Positions 16,522 to 24,882 of a DNA stretch of 43,599 nucleotides are shown here, one piece after another (position 1 is the first letter of the stretch; the number at the start of each line of letters is the position of its first letter). The notes beneath the pieces are model-generated. The model ran no database searches. It saw only the letters and a list, made by a program, of their open reading frames with translations, and was not told where the DNA came from. Source of the DNA: an uncultured Lachnospiraceae bacterium (lineage in GTDB: Bacteria > Bacillota > Clostridia > Lachnospirales > Lachnospiraceae); NCBI GenBank assembly GCA_910589265.1, contig CAJUTQ010000085.1:1-43599 (forward strand), given 5' to 3'. The position numbers and the translations under genes are program-made.

Positions 16522-17422
16522 AAAACTAGAGAGAATAAGACAGGACTACGAAAAGATCAAAATACCACGGGATTTACAGAAAAAAGTGGAAGCAGAAATC
16601 CAACGGGCAAAGAAGAAGACCCAGATGAATAAGAAGGCAAAGGTGATTATGTATAGTAAACGAATAGTGGGAGGCATTGGGGCAGCCTTGTTGCTTATTA
16701 CTGTGATGGCAAATTCCGGATCAGCCGTTGCCCATGCCATGGCAGAAATTCCAGTGATTGGCACTCTTGCAAAGGTAGTAACCTTTCGAGAGTACAAAAG
16801 TTTTGAAAATAATATGGAAGCCAATATTAAGATTCCAGAAGTCAGAGTAACAAAGGAGGATGGCACTGAAAATAAGGAAGCCACACAAAAAGTGAATCAA
16901 AGTATCCAGGAATTCACCGATGCAATCATTGCCCAGTATGAAGCAGATGTAAAGGCAGTAGGAGAAGGGGAAGGCTATTTGAATGTGGAGCTTGACTACT
17001 CGGTGATTACAGATAATGATAGGCTATTCTCTATTCGCTTTGACCAGCTTCTGATCATGGCAAGTGGCGCCCAAATGGTAAAGATTTATCATATTGACAA
17101 ACAGACAGGTGAACTGCTCAACCTAGCTGGTCTGTTTAAGGAAGGCGCTGACTATGTAACCCCTATTTCTGAAAATATTAAAGAACAGATGAGGGAGCTG
17201 ATGGCTGCTGATGAATCCATGATGTACTTTTTGGATAGTGATATACCAGAAAATGATTTCCAGTCTGTGAAAGAAGACAACACTTTTTATATAAATGAAA
17301 AGGGGAAATTGACAATTGTATTTGACGAGTACGAGGTAGCACCTGGCTATATGGGCAGCGTAGAATTTAAGATTCCTACAGAGGTAGTGGAGGATTTGGT
17401 ACAGGAAGGATTTTTAAAGTAA
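16511..17422 (+). CDS. rsiV: Anti-sigma factor, RsiV family (DUF3298)
   Basis: 303 residues, type II membrane topology. A cytoplasmic N-terminus of about 50 residues with an amphipathic sigma-binding segment (IRQDYEKIKIPRDLQKKVEA) is followed by one transmembrane helix at about 54-70 and a large extracellular part. The extracellular domain matches the DUF4163/DUF3298 pattern: YLNVELDYSVITDNDRLFSI, then TGELLNLAGLF, and a C-terminal FYINEKGKLTIVFDEYEVAP, the signature found in RsiV. It should hold the sigma factor at the membrane and act as lysozyme sensor. It overlaps the sigma gene, indicating coupled translation, and ends before a bidirectional terminator. Confidence 0.85.
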   Translation: MKDKKLERIRQDYEKIKIPRDLQKKVEAEIQRAKKKTQMNKKAKVIMYSKRIVGGIGAALLLITVMANSGSAVAHAMAEIPVIGTLAKVVTFREYKSFENNMEANIKIPEVRVTKEDGTENKEATQKVNQSIQEFTDAIIAQYEADVKAVGEGEGYLNVELDYSVITDNDRLFSIRFDQLLIMASGAQMVKIYHIDKQTGELLNLAGLFKEGADYVTPISENIKEQMRELMAADESMMYFLDSDIPENDFQSVKEDNTFYINEKGKLTIVFDEYEVAPGYMGSVEFKIPTEVVEDLVQEGFLK

Positions 17423-17440
17423 GATAATATTATCTTAATA

Positions 17441-17483
17441 GAAAAAAGAGCAGGGAGATCGATGGAATCCCTCCTCTTTTTTC
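17441..17483. terminator. Bidirectional terminator between rsiV and the tail operon
   Basis: GAAAAAAGAGCAGGGA pairs with TCCCTCCTCTTTTTTC around a short loop. The A-rich arm and T-rich arm make it usable in both directions: for rsiV on the plus strand and for the endolysin end of the tail operon on the minus strand. A small palindrome, TAAGATAATATTATCTTA, precedes it at 17420-17437. Confidence 0.8.
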
Positions 17484-17566
17484 TGTTGTGAACAGTGGAA
17501 TTACCCCCTGTATTATCCTGTAAAATGAGCATGAAATTTCCAAAAGACCACCTCTCCCAAAACTCC

Positions 17567-18760
17567 CTATTCTCCTTTTATTACATGTGCATTTAGAAAA
17601 TGCCCTGCAAAAGTCTCTGCCTCGGCCAAGCATACAAAGGGGCCTATTCTTACCATATATCCTTCTGTAGATGTATCCATCTTATCAAAGCGGTCTAATC
17701 CATAAGGCAAGATATAATCCTTTATTAAAGATTCTCCATATGCTCTATCTGTAGCATATGGATATTGGGCGCTTTGTAAGTTTTCCACCGCCTGTTTATA
17801 ATCCTTACACCCAATCACCTTTTCCCAATTAGGTCTTGCTTGATTTCCTATTTTGCGCCTTGCTATATAATCGTTATGATCTAGGATAGACTGCTCCCAG
17901 CTGTCGTAAGCTCTCCATTCTGTATTTTTATCTACCCGATAACTACCGTCTGGATTTTGTTCTATGGCGTCTTTTACATAGGTTTTTCCCTTCCATCCAT
18001 TTTTCTTGATTCCAAAAAGAGCCTTCGCCTTTATGGCAAGTTCTGAAGTGCCAAATCCTGATTCTTTCATCGCTTGGGCTATCACAAGGGAGGGAATGCA
18101 TATTTTTCTTTCCTTCCAATCCTTTTCAGCTATGGAGCCAACATATTGTATAAATTCTTCCTTATCCATATTCCCTCCTGACTCCATGGAGTTTTGTGTC
18201 GCCGAAAGTCCTGCTGCCCTATTGAGCCCTGCTGCAATACAGGCTGCCACCTGATCTGTATTCTTACCAATGAAGCAGTCTTTTATGTTGGTACAAAAAA
18301 AGGTTTCCAGCAAAATAGCTGGCGCCTTTGTCTCATTGAGCATATAGAGATCATCCCTTTTTACTAACCCCTGCTCCCCCCTAGGAGTAAACAAAGCTGA
18401 GAGGCAGTCTGCAACGGGCCTAGCGTACCTTTTTCCTTTTTCTGTTTTATACAAAACTTCAAATCCATGTACATGGGGATTATCCACAGCATTTAAATGG
18501 AGCTCTAGTATCAAATCATAGGGCTTCGCATTGGCCAAAGGGAGCTTATACTCCCTTTCCTCCTTGGATGTTGTAAATACCCCCTCTGGGCACAAGATCG
18601 CATCTACCTCATGGCCCCCTCCTATCAAATGATTGACTAAAGGGACAAGGAGGTTTTTGTTATACTCATACTCATTTACACCTCCAAACCTTGTGCCATC
18701 TGCCGATGTGGCGGCCCCATTTTTTAGTCTGGCATGTCCCACACTAAGAAATAATTTCAC
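17567..18760 (-). CDS. Two-domain endolysin: amidase_3 plus GH73 glucosaminidase
   Basis: 397 residues, no signal peptide. The N-terminal N-acetylmuramoyl-L-alanine amidase (1-185) has likely zinc ligands H9 (SVGH), E30 and H88 (LELHLNA) and catalytic E152 (LLETFFCTN). Residues 198-360 form a GH73-type endo-beta-N-acetylglucosaminidase with catalytic glutamate E233 in AMKESGFGTSELA and the usual ALFGIK motif. The end (YMVRIGPFVCLAEAETFA) looks like a shortened SPOR-like repeat. It cuts peptidoglycan after holin opens the membrane, releasing the tail particles. The GTG start overlaps the holin stop by 4 bases. An ATG at 18169 with AGGAGGG before it lies exactly at the domain junction and could give a separate glucosaminidase. 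Confidence 0.9.
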   Translation of the reverse strand: MKLFLSVGHARLKNGAATSADGTRFGGVNEYEYNKNLLVPLVNHLIGGGHEVDAILCPEGVFTTSKEEREYKLPLANAKPYDLILELHLNAVDNPHVHGFEVLYKTEKGKRYARPVADCLSALFTPRGEQGLVKRDDLYMLNETKAPAILLETFFCTNIKDCFIGKNTDQVAACIAAGLNRAAGLSATQNSMESGGNMDKEEFIQYVGSIAEKDWKERKICIPSLVIAQAMKESGFGTSELAIKAKALFGIKKNGWKGKTYVKDAIEQNPDGSYRVDKNTEWRAYDSWEQSILDHNDYIARRKIGNQARPNWEKVIGCKDYKQAVENLQSAQYPYATDRAYGESLIKDYILPYGLDRFDKMDTSTEGYMVRIGPFVCLAEAETFAGHFLNAHVIKGE

Positions 18761-19062
18761 CTTTGCTGTCCCTTCCTTTCCCTTTTTGGCAATTCATAAG
18801 TCAATGCCTGTCTGCTATCCGTAAACCCTATGGTCGTGGGATCTGCTAATACTCCTAAAAATCCAAAGGCTGCAAAAACAGCAGAGCTTATGAGGTAAGG
18901 ATTACCTGCCGTATCCTTAACCATTTGCCAAACTCTCGTCCAAGTAGTCATATCCTCAGGCCTTGCCCCAAAATAAGATAATATAGGGGCAGCTATGACC
19001 CCTGACAGCCCCAGCCAAAACTGAGGGCTTCTTGCCCTTACCTTCCAGTTGATTTTATTCAT
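18757..19062 (-). CDS. Phi-LC3 family phage holin
   Basis: 101 residues. The N-terminus (INWKVRARSPQFWLGLSGVI) is the classic phi-LC3 holin signature, followed by two hydrophobic helices (about 15-30 and 55-75) and a charged C-terminus (ELPKRERKGQQR). Holins form membrane lesions that let the endolysin reach the cell wall. The start at 19062 has AGGAGG at good distance; the in-frame ATG at 19089 lies before this site. The gene sits between an XhlA-like gene and the endolysin, the same order as xhlA-xhlB-xlyA of PBSX. Confidence 0.88.
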   Translation of the reverse strand: MNKINWKVRARSPQFWLGLSGVIAAPILSYFGARPEDMTTWTRVWQMVKDTAGNPYLISSAVFAAFGFLGVLADPTTIGFTDSRQALTYELPKRERKGQQR

Positions 19063-19072
19063 AGGCTCCTCC

Positions 19073-19408
19073 TTAAAAACTTTGTGCAATCAAGTAAACA
19101 ATTCCACTTGTAGCTCCAGCGGCAAGCACCCCAAGAATCGTATGAATAAGATGCTTTTTCATAGCCTCCCACTCTTCTCCTGACTTGCCCTCCAGCTTGT
19201 CCAATCTCTTCCCTTGGGCTTTTTGCTCTTCTATCATTCTTTTCATGTTCAAAGCCAGCTCTCGCACTGTCAAAACCAAATCTTGGATTGTTTTATTTTG
19301 TTCTTCCAAATCGTTAATACGGTGCTTTAAAGAACGTATTTCATGATCATGAGCCGTCAATGTCCCTGTTATTCCCTTACCTACCATCTTTATCATTCCT
19401 CTTTTCAT
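19073..19408 (-). CDS. XhlA-like protein of the lysis cassette
   Basis: 111 residues. A long coiled coil of about 60 residues (HEIRSLKHRINDLEEQNKTI and following heptads) is followed by one C-terminal transmembrane helix (ILGVLAAGATSGIVYLIA). This plan and position next to the holin match XhlA of PBSX (hemolysin XhlA family), which associates with the membrane and helps lysis. The start follows GGAG at 6 bases. An alternative reading as an unrelated membrane-tethered coiled-coil protein is possible, but the context is strong. Confidence 0.75.
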   Translation of the reverse strand: MKRGMIKMVGKGITGTLTAHDHEIRSLKHRINDLEEQNKTIQDLVLTVRELALNMKRMIEEQKAQGKRLDKLEGKSGEEWEAMKKHLIHTILGVLAAGATSGIVYLIAQSF

Positions 19409-19417
19409 TTTCTTCTC

Positions 19418-20296
19418 CTATACTTTTATAAGCATAAATGCATTGACTTTTACATAAAGTTCCCCGCCAATGTTATAAAACTGATGGATCTGCATATTTT
19501 TGTCATAGGATACATAGACATGGCGAAAGGAAAAAAGCAAATTCAAATCCCATAAGTTGGTCAGCACATAATGAAGGCTGTCCAATTTCTCCATCCCTGC
19601 ATAGGCGTTGGAGCGTATTTTATCAATGCGGAAAGTATTTCTTGCCTCTGTACGGACAGCCGCCCCATCTTCAGACAGCTTAAAGTATTTGTCAAAAGTT
19701 ATCTGTCCTGTATAAGAATCGTTATAAAGATTTTGTAAGTTTTGATAGGAAAGAAGACCATACTCCTCTTCGTCAAAGGCGCTGTACACTCCCCGGCTGT
19801 AAAAAAATAAGGGGTTTTCCGAATCCAAGCTATTATATGTAGAGCTGTATACTTGTAAGAGCTCTTTATTCCCCTTTAAAGTAATGGTAAATTCATAGCT
19901 GTCTTTCTCTGCAATATTTGTGATAACTCCTGACGGCCCCATGAGAGAAGGTAATTGAAGACTGTAATTAGAAGGCAAATGTTTTGTGGCTACATAGGCG
20001 TACAAGTATATTTTTCCTGATATTACAACAGTTGCGGCATATATTTGTAACTCTAAATCCAATTCTTGGATTTTTAAACATTGTGCAAAGTCAACACTAT
20101 CTTCTACGGTATACCCTGCTTCTGTCAACGTTTCCCGAAATGCTTCTAAAAGATATACTTCCAGCTTACTTCGTTTGTATCCACTGCTTATGGATGCTCC
20201 GTTTATAATGGTAAGAGAACCTACAGATTCATCATAAGCAGCTGCCTCTGTATAAATTTGAGCATCCTCCCCACGAAATGTTTTTTTATAATACAT
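19418..20296 (-). CDS. Putative receptor-binding or tail-fibre-associated protein
   Basis: I do not recognise this 292-residue protein. It has no signal peptide, membrane helix or coiled coil. It is rich in tyrosine and alternates beta strands (YLYAYVATKHLPSNYSLQL, HVYVSYDKNMQIHQFYNIGG), as expected for phage adhesion or receptor-binding proteins. It lies last among the tail-fibre genes and just before the lysis cassette. That is the position of host-range proteins in tailocins. The start ATG is about 11 bases from a GGAGG and overlaps the preceding gene by 11 bases. The role is inferred from position only. Confidence 0.5.
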   Translation of the reverse strand: MYYKKTFRGEDAQIYTEAAAYDESVGSLTIINGASISSGYKRSKLEVYLLEAFRETLTEAGYTVEDSVDFAQCLKIQELDLELQIYAATVVISGKIYLYAYVATKHLPSNYSLQLPSLMGPSGVITNIAEKDSYEFTITLKGNKELLQVYSSTYNSLDSENPLFFYSRGVYSAFDEEEYGLLSYQNLQNLYNDSYTGQITFDKYFKLSEDGAAVRTEARNTFRIDKIRSNAYAGMEKLDSLHYVLTNLWDLNLLFSFRHVYVSYDKNMQIHQFYNIGGELYVKVNAFMLIKV

Positions 20297-21035
20297 TTTC
20301 CACTTTCCCTCCTTCTAAAAAGGTTTGTGTTCTCCTGTTCCTCCCCAACAGCTGAGCGCATGGTAAGAAACTGCTGATGGACTTAGAATGAATCACACCG
20401 TTCCCATCGTGATATCCCTTTGGTATGGCATAAGTTCCTCCAAAAGACAGTTCTATTTGGATAGAACCATTGTTTGCCATAGCCCCTAATTTCTTTGTGT
20501 CCGGGTCATTGCTGTAAAAGCTTTGTCCTTCTAATACGTATTCAGGAACAGCGTTTCCCGTTAATTCCTTTTTAGGAACCGTGATCTGCCCACTTCCATT
20601 GTGGTAACCTTCGGGAATCGTATAGGTGTTTCCGTCACGCAGTTCTACCTGAAGGTTTCCCTGATTTCTCATAGACCCTGTTTGTTTTGTGTCCGGATCA
20701 TCCTTGTAGAAAGTCTCCCCTTCTAACACATGTTCCGGGAGGGCGGTTCCTGTCAATTCTACAGGTAAAGAGCCTCCCTGAAGACGGTTTATGACGTCCA
20801 AAGCTTCCTCGGTCTCATAAAGAGTCTGGGAGACTGCTGTGGAAAAATGGGAAATTCGCTCTTCCAAATCATTCATGTTTTGAGCATCAAAAGAATGCCC
20901 TGTCCGCATAATGCGCCCTTCCGCTTTTACTACGTCATATATAGCGGATGTTTGTGTGTTTATATCCATTAATTCCCGTCTGCCGGGATGTTCTGCTATC
21001 CGATTAGTCCATTCTTTTTTTTCAAAGGTTGGCAT
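20286..21035 (-). CDS. Tail-fibre protein with two tandem EGxTFYxDDPD-type repeats
   Basis: 249 residues. The N-terminal 85 residues (KKEWTNRIAEHPGRRELMDI, ending NDLEERISHF) match the protein encoded at 22849-23118. Then come two tandem repeats of about 60 residues, each with the pattern LTGxAxPExVLEG-xxFY-DDPDTK-xGxMxNxG-TYxIPxGYHxGxG. They occur at about 96-155 and 157-216. This repeat is common in tail fibres and baseplate-associated proteins of Firmicute phages. The C-terminal 33 residues depart from the repeat and are rich in R and L, so the end may have been altered by a past frame change. It probably forms part of the fibre that defines the target cells. Confidence 0.65.
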   Translation of the reverse strand: MPTFEKKEWTNRIAEHPGRRELMDINTQTSAIYDVVKAEGRIMRTGHSFDAQNMNDLEERISHFSTAVSQTLYETEEALDVINRLQGGSLPVELTGTALPEHVLEGETFYKDDPDTKQTGSMRNQGNLQVELRDGNTYTIPEGYHNGSGQITVPKKELTGNAVPEYVLEGQSFYSNDPDTKKLGAMANNGSIQIELSFGGTYAIPKGYHDGNGVIHSKSISSFLPCAQLLGRNRRTQTFLEGGKVENVL

Positions 21036-22038
21036 TGTTGTGTATACCCCCCTCTTCCTTAGGTAGATTATCTAATAAAGGGCCTATATTATCATACCAT
21101 TCCATAGCGTCCTTTGCATAAGTCATAAAATAACCACGGGCTATTGATCCATTTGAAAAATTATTTTTGTCGCCATGTAATCCTACATGAAGCCAATCAT
21201 ATCCTACATGAAAACTCATCGCCCATGAATCAGTATGCTTGTAAAAGGTATGTGAAATTGGCCATGGCATGAACTTGTCGCCTAGTTTATCAAGCCATTC
21301 TTGGCCTTCTAACCCTATATCATAGTAATTTTTTTGGGGCACAATAGTAAGATGCCCCTCTAACAGGCACAGGAGCAAAAAGCCAAATCTTTGCATTTGT
21401 AGAACTACATACATATCTTCGGTTCTTATATATATATGATGCCGTTCTGTTTTTATAAGAGAAAGAAATAAACTTTTTATGGTATCTATTCCCTTATAGA
21501 TATCCCCTCGGCTCTGCTCTAGAACAGTAATTCTTTCATCATGCGTGACATGGCCGTCCTCCAAGATTTCTACCCTTCTAGTAAGATCTGCCAAACTGTC
21601 CGGATTAATAAGAATAGATACATGAGCGGCATTCGCCACGGCAACAATGAGGTTAAAAGTTAAGCTTGATGTACTCATACCATTCCATTCAGGAAGCCAT
21701 TCGGCTTTCTTTGCCGTGGTGACAGAATATAAAATTTCTCCCTCATCCGGATCTTGTGCATATAGTCCGATTACTTCTACATAATACCCTTTTTCTAAAG
21801 AAGCATTTTCAAATAACGCTTCTATTCTAACCGCTGTTGCGTTGATAGGTTTTATGGATAACAAATCAACCGACTGTTGTACGCCATCCAATTCGATAAT
21901 CTCTGTTAAATCTACATCCAGACCGATTCTGTTTTCTGAGGATGCTGCTCTTGTAAACTGGCAAGGAACCCCTGCCAATGTTTTCGTCATTAAAGCAATC
22001 CCCTTTTTTGTTATGACCGAACGATTATAATCTCCCAT
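21022..22038 (-). CDS. Tail-fibre protein, N-terminal baseplate-attachment type
   Basis: 338 residues. The first 170 (NRSVITKKGIALMTKTLAG, then SLEKGYYVEVIGLYAQDPDEG and SSLTFNLIVAVANAAHVSIL) match the conserved N-terminal part of phage fibres that attach to the baseplate. A short coiled-coil-like linker (LADLTRRVEILEDGHVTHDE) follows. The C-terminal 150 residues contain aromatic-rich segments (WAMSFHVGYDWLHVGLHG) and look like a receptor-binding domain that I do not recognise. The start has GGAGGGT upstream. It overlaps the following gene by 14 bases. This is the likeliest adhesin together with the genes around it. Confidence 0.65.
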   Translation of the reverse strand: MGDYNRSVITKKGIALMTKTLAGVPCQFTRAASSENRIGLDVDLTEIIELDGVQQSVDLLSIKPINATAVRIEALFENASLEKGYYVEVIGLYAQDPDEGEILYSVTTAKKAEWLPEWNGMSTSSLTFNLIVAVANAAHVSILINPDSLADLTRRVEILEDGHVTHDERITVLEQSRGDIYKGIDTIKSLFLSLIKTERHHIYIRTEDMYVVLQMQRFGFLLLCLLEGHLTIVPQKNYYDIGLEGQEWLDKLGDKFMPWPISHTFYKHTDSWAMSFHVGYDWLHVGLHGDKNNFSNGSIARGYFMTYAKDAMEWYDNIGPLLDNLPKEEGGIHNNANL

Positions 22039-22064
22039 TTTATACCCTCCTCTCTTAATGTCTT

Positions 22065-22847
22065 TTACTGAAACACTGCCGTAATCCGGTTTATTCTAAA
22101 TTCCCTCAACGCTAGCTGCGGAGTGTTATCTTCTCCACGATTCTCAAAGGTAAATTGTATAGGCAGTAAAGTATCTGTTCTATTTGATAAGTCCATAATT
22201 TTCGCTGACCATCTCAGATCAAACGTTCCCGCTGTAATCCAAATATCAAAATTGGCAAAATTTTTCCACTTTTCCCAAAGTCCAATAGAAAAGGTTACGG
22301 ATGCTCCTACATGAGGACTGGGTCCCCCTGTTAAATTCACGGCAATCATCTCTACTGTTTGGAGGGATGAGATGGGACTCCCCATACAATTGCTATCTAG
22401 ATGAACATGCCCAATCACTTCTGTTTTCGTTTTTCCATCAATAACCGTATCCTCCACAAAACTTCTGTTTTGCAAGTGGTACCATTTTAAACTTCCTGAA
22501 CCTCCTTCTCCTCCTCGGACAACACTGTTTCCGCTATGATAACCTTTTGGTATTGTATAGATCTCCCCAGTTGTTAACGTTCGGTCAATGTCTCCATTTA
22601 TTACCATTGTCCCCGTCTCCTGTCTGTTTGGGTCATCGCTATAAAAGGTTGCCCCCTCAAGTACCTGCCCTGGGATAGCTGTACCATCCAAGACAACAGG
22701 AGGGGCGCTAGTGTCAATCTCCCGTATTTTATCCCCATAATGAGCTAATTCTACTTGAGAGGATACGGGTACACCTTTTTCTATAATCGCTTTTTGAATA
22801 TCATTCACTGCATGACTTGTATAAACTAGTTTTTCTAACAATCCCAT
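22065..22847 (-). CDS. Tail-fibre protein with one EGxTFYxDDP repeat
   Basis: About 260 residues. The N-terminal 45 residues are helical. Residues 52-110 hold one copy of the repeat also found twice in the gene at 20286 (LDGTAIPGQVLEGATFYSDD, TIPKGYHSGNSVV). A C-terminal beta-rich domain (GSLKWYHLQNRSFVEDTVID onward) of about 150 residues follows, with no family that I know. I place the start at 22847 with GAAAGG upstream rather than at the TTG at 22856. It overlaps no neighbour on its downstream side and is followed at 26 bases by the next fibre gene. The role is adhesion or fibre assembly, by position. Confidence 0.6.
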   Translation of the reverse strand: MGLLEKLVYTSHAVNDIQKAIIEKGVPVSSQVELAHYGDKIREIDTSAPPVVLDGTAIPGQVLEGATFYSDDPNRQETGTMVINGDIDRTLTTGEIYTIPKGYHSGNSVVRGGEGGSGSLKWYHLQNRSFVEDTVIDGKTKTEVIGHVHLDSNCMGSPISSLQTVEMIAVNLTGGPSPHVGASVTFSIGLWEKWKNFANFDIWITAGTFDLRWSAKIMDLSNRTDTLLPIQFTFENRGEDNTPQLALREFRINRITAVFQ

Positions 22848-22848
22848 C

Positions 22849-23118
22849 TCAAACAACCTTTCTGTTGATGTCGTTTAATAAACGACTGCATTTTTGCATT
22901 ATATCTTCCATTTCATAAGCATATCGTTTTATTCTATACTCTAAATCGTTAAAAGTTTCTGAATAACAGGGTATCCCCTCTTGCGTTACGATACCTTCTG
23001 CCGCTCTACGTACATCCACCCTTTTTTTCTCCCCTGTTTGGATGTCCGTCAATTCTCTTCGTCCGGGATATTGCACTTCCGTGTCTATCCATTGTTTATC
23101 CTGAAATAGATTCATCAT
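22849..23118 (-). CDS. Small tail protein paralogous to the N-terminus of the 20286 fibre
   Basis: 89 residues, soluble. The segment WIDTEVQYPGRRELTDIQTG and the later NDLEYRIKRYAYEME align by eye with the first 85 residues of the fibre encoded at 20286-21035 (PGRRELMDI and NDLEERISHF). It lacks the repeat region of that protein, so it is a stand-alone copy of the head domain, probably an adaptor between baseplate and fibre. Two ATGs, at 23118 and 23115, are equally possible. It overlaps the YmfQ-type gene by 4 bases. Confidence 0.6.
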   Translation of the reverse strand: MMNLFQDKQWIDTEVQYPGRRELTDIQTGEKKRVDVRRAAEGIVTQEGIPCYSETFNDLEYRIKRYAYEMEDIMQKCSRLLNDINRKVV

Positions 23119-23714
23119 ATCACCCCTATTTGGTCGCCTGTAGCTATTTCCATTCCTGTATACCCTAATATACTTGGCAATCCAGATTCAGGGGAAAGAC
23201 TGTGTACTACTTCTTTTGTATGTGTTCCACAATAATACAAATGGGTATCTGTATTTAAAGGAAGGTTATTATCATATTTGAGTGCAATGTTACATGGCAA
23301 CATCTGGATCAGGGTTCGTAAAACTTCATCCATACTATTTTTTTCTCTTGTGTGAGACACAAGAGTCAAAACAAGCTGTTCTAGAGACAACTCATAAGTG
23401 TTCCTTCCTAGTAAAAAATTCAACTTTTTTACCAAGACCCCATAGGTGATCGGTGTTCTATCCTGCAATCGGTTTAAGATTCTTTTTTTTCTAAAATCTA
23501 GGGTATCTTCTTCAGGATTGTATTGGATTTGCAGAGCTCTTTCCCAGATTTCAATGCCTAATTCGTCCGAAGTTAAAATGTATTGGTTTTTTTCTACTCG
23601 TTCTGTCTCCCTGTCCAAGATCGTAAAGGCTTTGTTTTCTGCCTGGGCAAGACCTTCCATCTCCAAAACCTTTTCATAAATAGGAGGGTAATATTTTCTT
23701 AAATCAGTGTTCAT
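23115..23714 (-). CDS. YmfQ/XkdU-type baseplate protein (DUF2313)
   Basis: About 199 residues. The N-terminal half (RKYYPPIYEKVLEMEGLAQA, then WERALQIQYNPEEDTLDFRK and ILNRLQDRTPITY) is the DUF2313 pattern. The C-terminal half is variable. In PBSX and Mu-like phages this protein follows the gp47/baseplate J protein and closes the baseplate wedge that carries the fibres. The second ATG at 23714 has GGAGG at 9 bases; an in-frame TTG precedes it. It overlaps the upstream baseplate J gene. Confidence 0.82.
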   Translation of the reverse strand: MNTDLRKYYPPIYEKVLEMEGLAQAENKAFTILDRETERVEKNQYILTSDELGIEIWERALQIQYNPEEDTLDFRKKRILNRLQDRTPITYGVLVKKLNFLLGRNTYELSLEQLVLTLVSHTREKNSMDEVLRTLIQMLPCNIALKYDNNLPLNTDTHLYYCGTHTKEVVHSLSPESGLPSILGYTGMEIATGDQIGVI

Positions 23715-24882
23715 CAATTCTTACCTCCCCTAAAATAGGAATACTCTGCCTGCCAGGAGTTTGGGGAATAGAAAGATCCCCCTTTTCCCCGTTCATTTCT
23801 ACATCCCTTACATTGACAATCCCTGATACCCTCAAGATAGAAGCAACGACTTTTGCCTGGTAAAGGTCGCATCGGTATCGGTTGTAATCATCCCCCTCTC
23901 CCCAAGAATGCCTTACTTCCTCTATATATTGTCTACATACTTTCTCCACTTCCTTTCTTACTGTCTCTAAAGTCGTATCGGATGTAAGCTGTACCTTACA
24001 GTGTATGTTTATTTCCAAGGCTTCTGGAGTTACAACGGTTACTTTATGTCCAATGGGGGCAATCCCCAGCCCATCCCCTCTGTCTCCTTCTAAGTTTTCC
24101 GGATCCAGCTGGGATTGGACGCTCCTTATAAATTCTTCTGATACAGGCTGGTATTGGGGATCTACAATACTTACAAGTACTGTTCCTGCTCCTCGAAAGG
24201 CCGGATAAATCTGTTGATCTCCTACTCCGGGAATTTCTTGTAAATATAAACGGTATTGGGCAATGTTCCCCCCAAAGGGGCGAAAATGTAAGGACTCAAA
24301 ATATCGCTCTCGAAAGTCCTGATCACTTTCCACATCTCTCCCTGGAACGATGACCGTACTCATAACCCCTGACCCCAACCCTGTGACATAGGTGACAGGG
24401 AGTAAATCTCCCAAATATTCATTCCCCTTGCTTCCCTTTTCTTCACAAGTGAGTAAATAGGCTCCTTTTACTTCTTCCCCTTGCTTGTCTACATAGGGCT
24501 GGGATACACTGTAAACAATCCCTTCTCCTGTCTCAGATATTGTAGAAAACCTAGTCCCCATTTCTACTTTTAATGGCTCTCCCTTGGACGTAGAAAAGTC
24601 TCCTCTACGTACAGCCGCTGTGTCCAAATATCTTGTCAGCCCTTGTTCTGCTGCCCTTAAATCTAAAAACTCCCCTACAGCTGTCTCTGCGTACGTCTGC
24701 TGCAGCACCATCCTCAATCGATAGTAATAAAAAGAAAGTTCATAAGCAGCAGGCATAATGGCATCAAATATAATGGAACCTTCCCTTTTGTCTATATCAT
24801 CAGGAACATGCTCTAAAATACTTTCTTTTAAATATTCATATGTATATTCCTCCAAAAAATTTCCAATTGTGCCGGCGCTCAT
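23704..24882 (-). CDS. Baseplate J / gp47 family protein (XkdT-like)
   Basis: 392 residues. The start at 24882 (MSAGTIGNFLEEYTYEYLKE) is preceded by GGAGGAGGTGAGG and overlaps the upstream stop as ATGA; a longer reading from 24939 ignores this. Signature segments are VDKREGSIIF-type (DIDKREGSIIFDAIMPAA), RAAEQGLTRYLDTA, and the conserved PGRDVESDQDFRERYFESLH with FGGNIAQYRLYLQEIPGVG. This protein makes the wedge of the contractile baseplate. All hallmarks of the family are present and the length is normal. Confidence 0.93.
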   Translation of the reverse strand: MSAGTIGNFLEEYTYEYLKESILEHVPDDIDKREGSIIFDAIMPAAYELSFYYYRLRMVLQQTYAETAVGEFLDLRAAEQGLTRYLDTAAVRRGDFSTSKGEPLKVEMGTRFSTISETGEGIVYSVSQPYVDKQGEEVKGAYLLTCEEKGSKGNEYLGDLLPVTYVTGLGSGVMSTVIVPGRDVESDQDFRERYFESLHFRPFGGNIAQYRLYLQEIPGVGDQQIYPAFRGAGTVLVSIVDPQYQPVSEEFIRSVQSQLDPENLEGDRGDGLGIAPIGHKVTVVTPEALEINIHCKVQLTSDTTLETVRKEVEKVCRQYIEEVRHSWGEGDDYNRYRCDLYQAKVVASILRVSGIVNVRDVEMNGEKGDLSIPQTPGRQSIPILGEVRIDEH

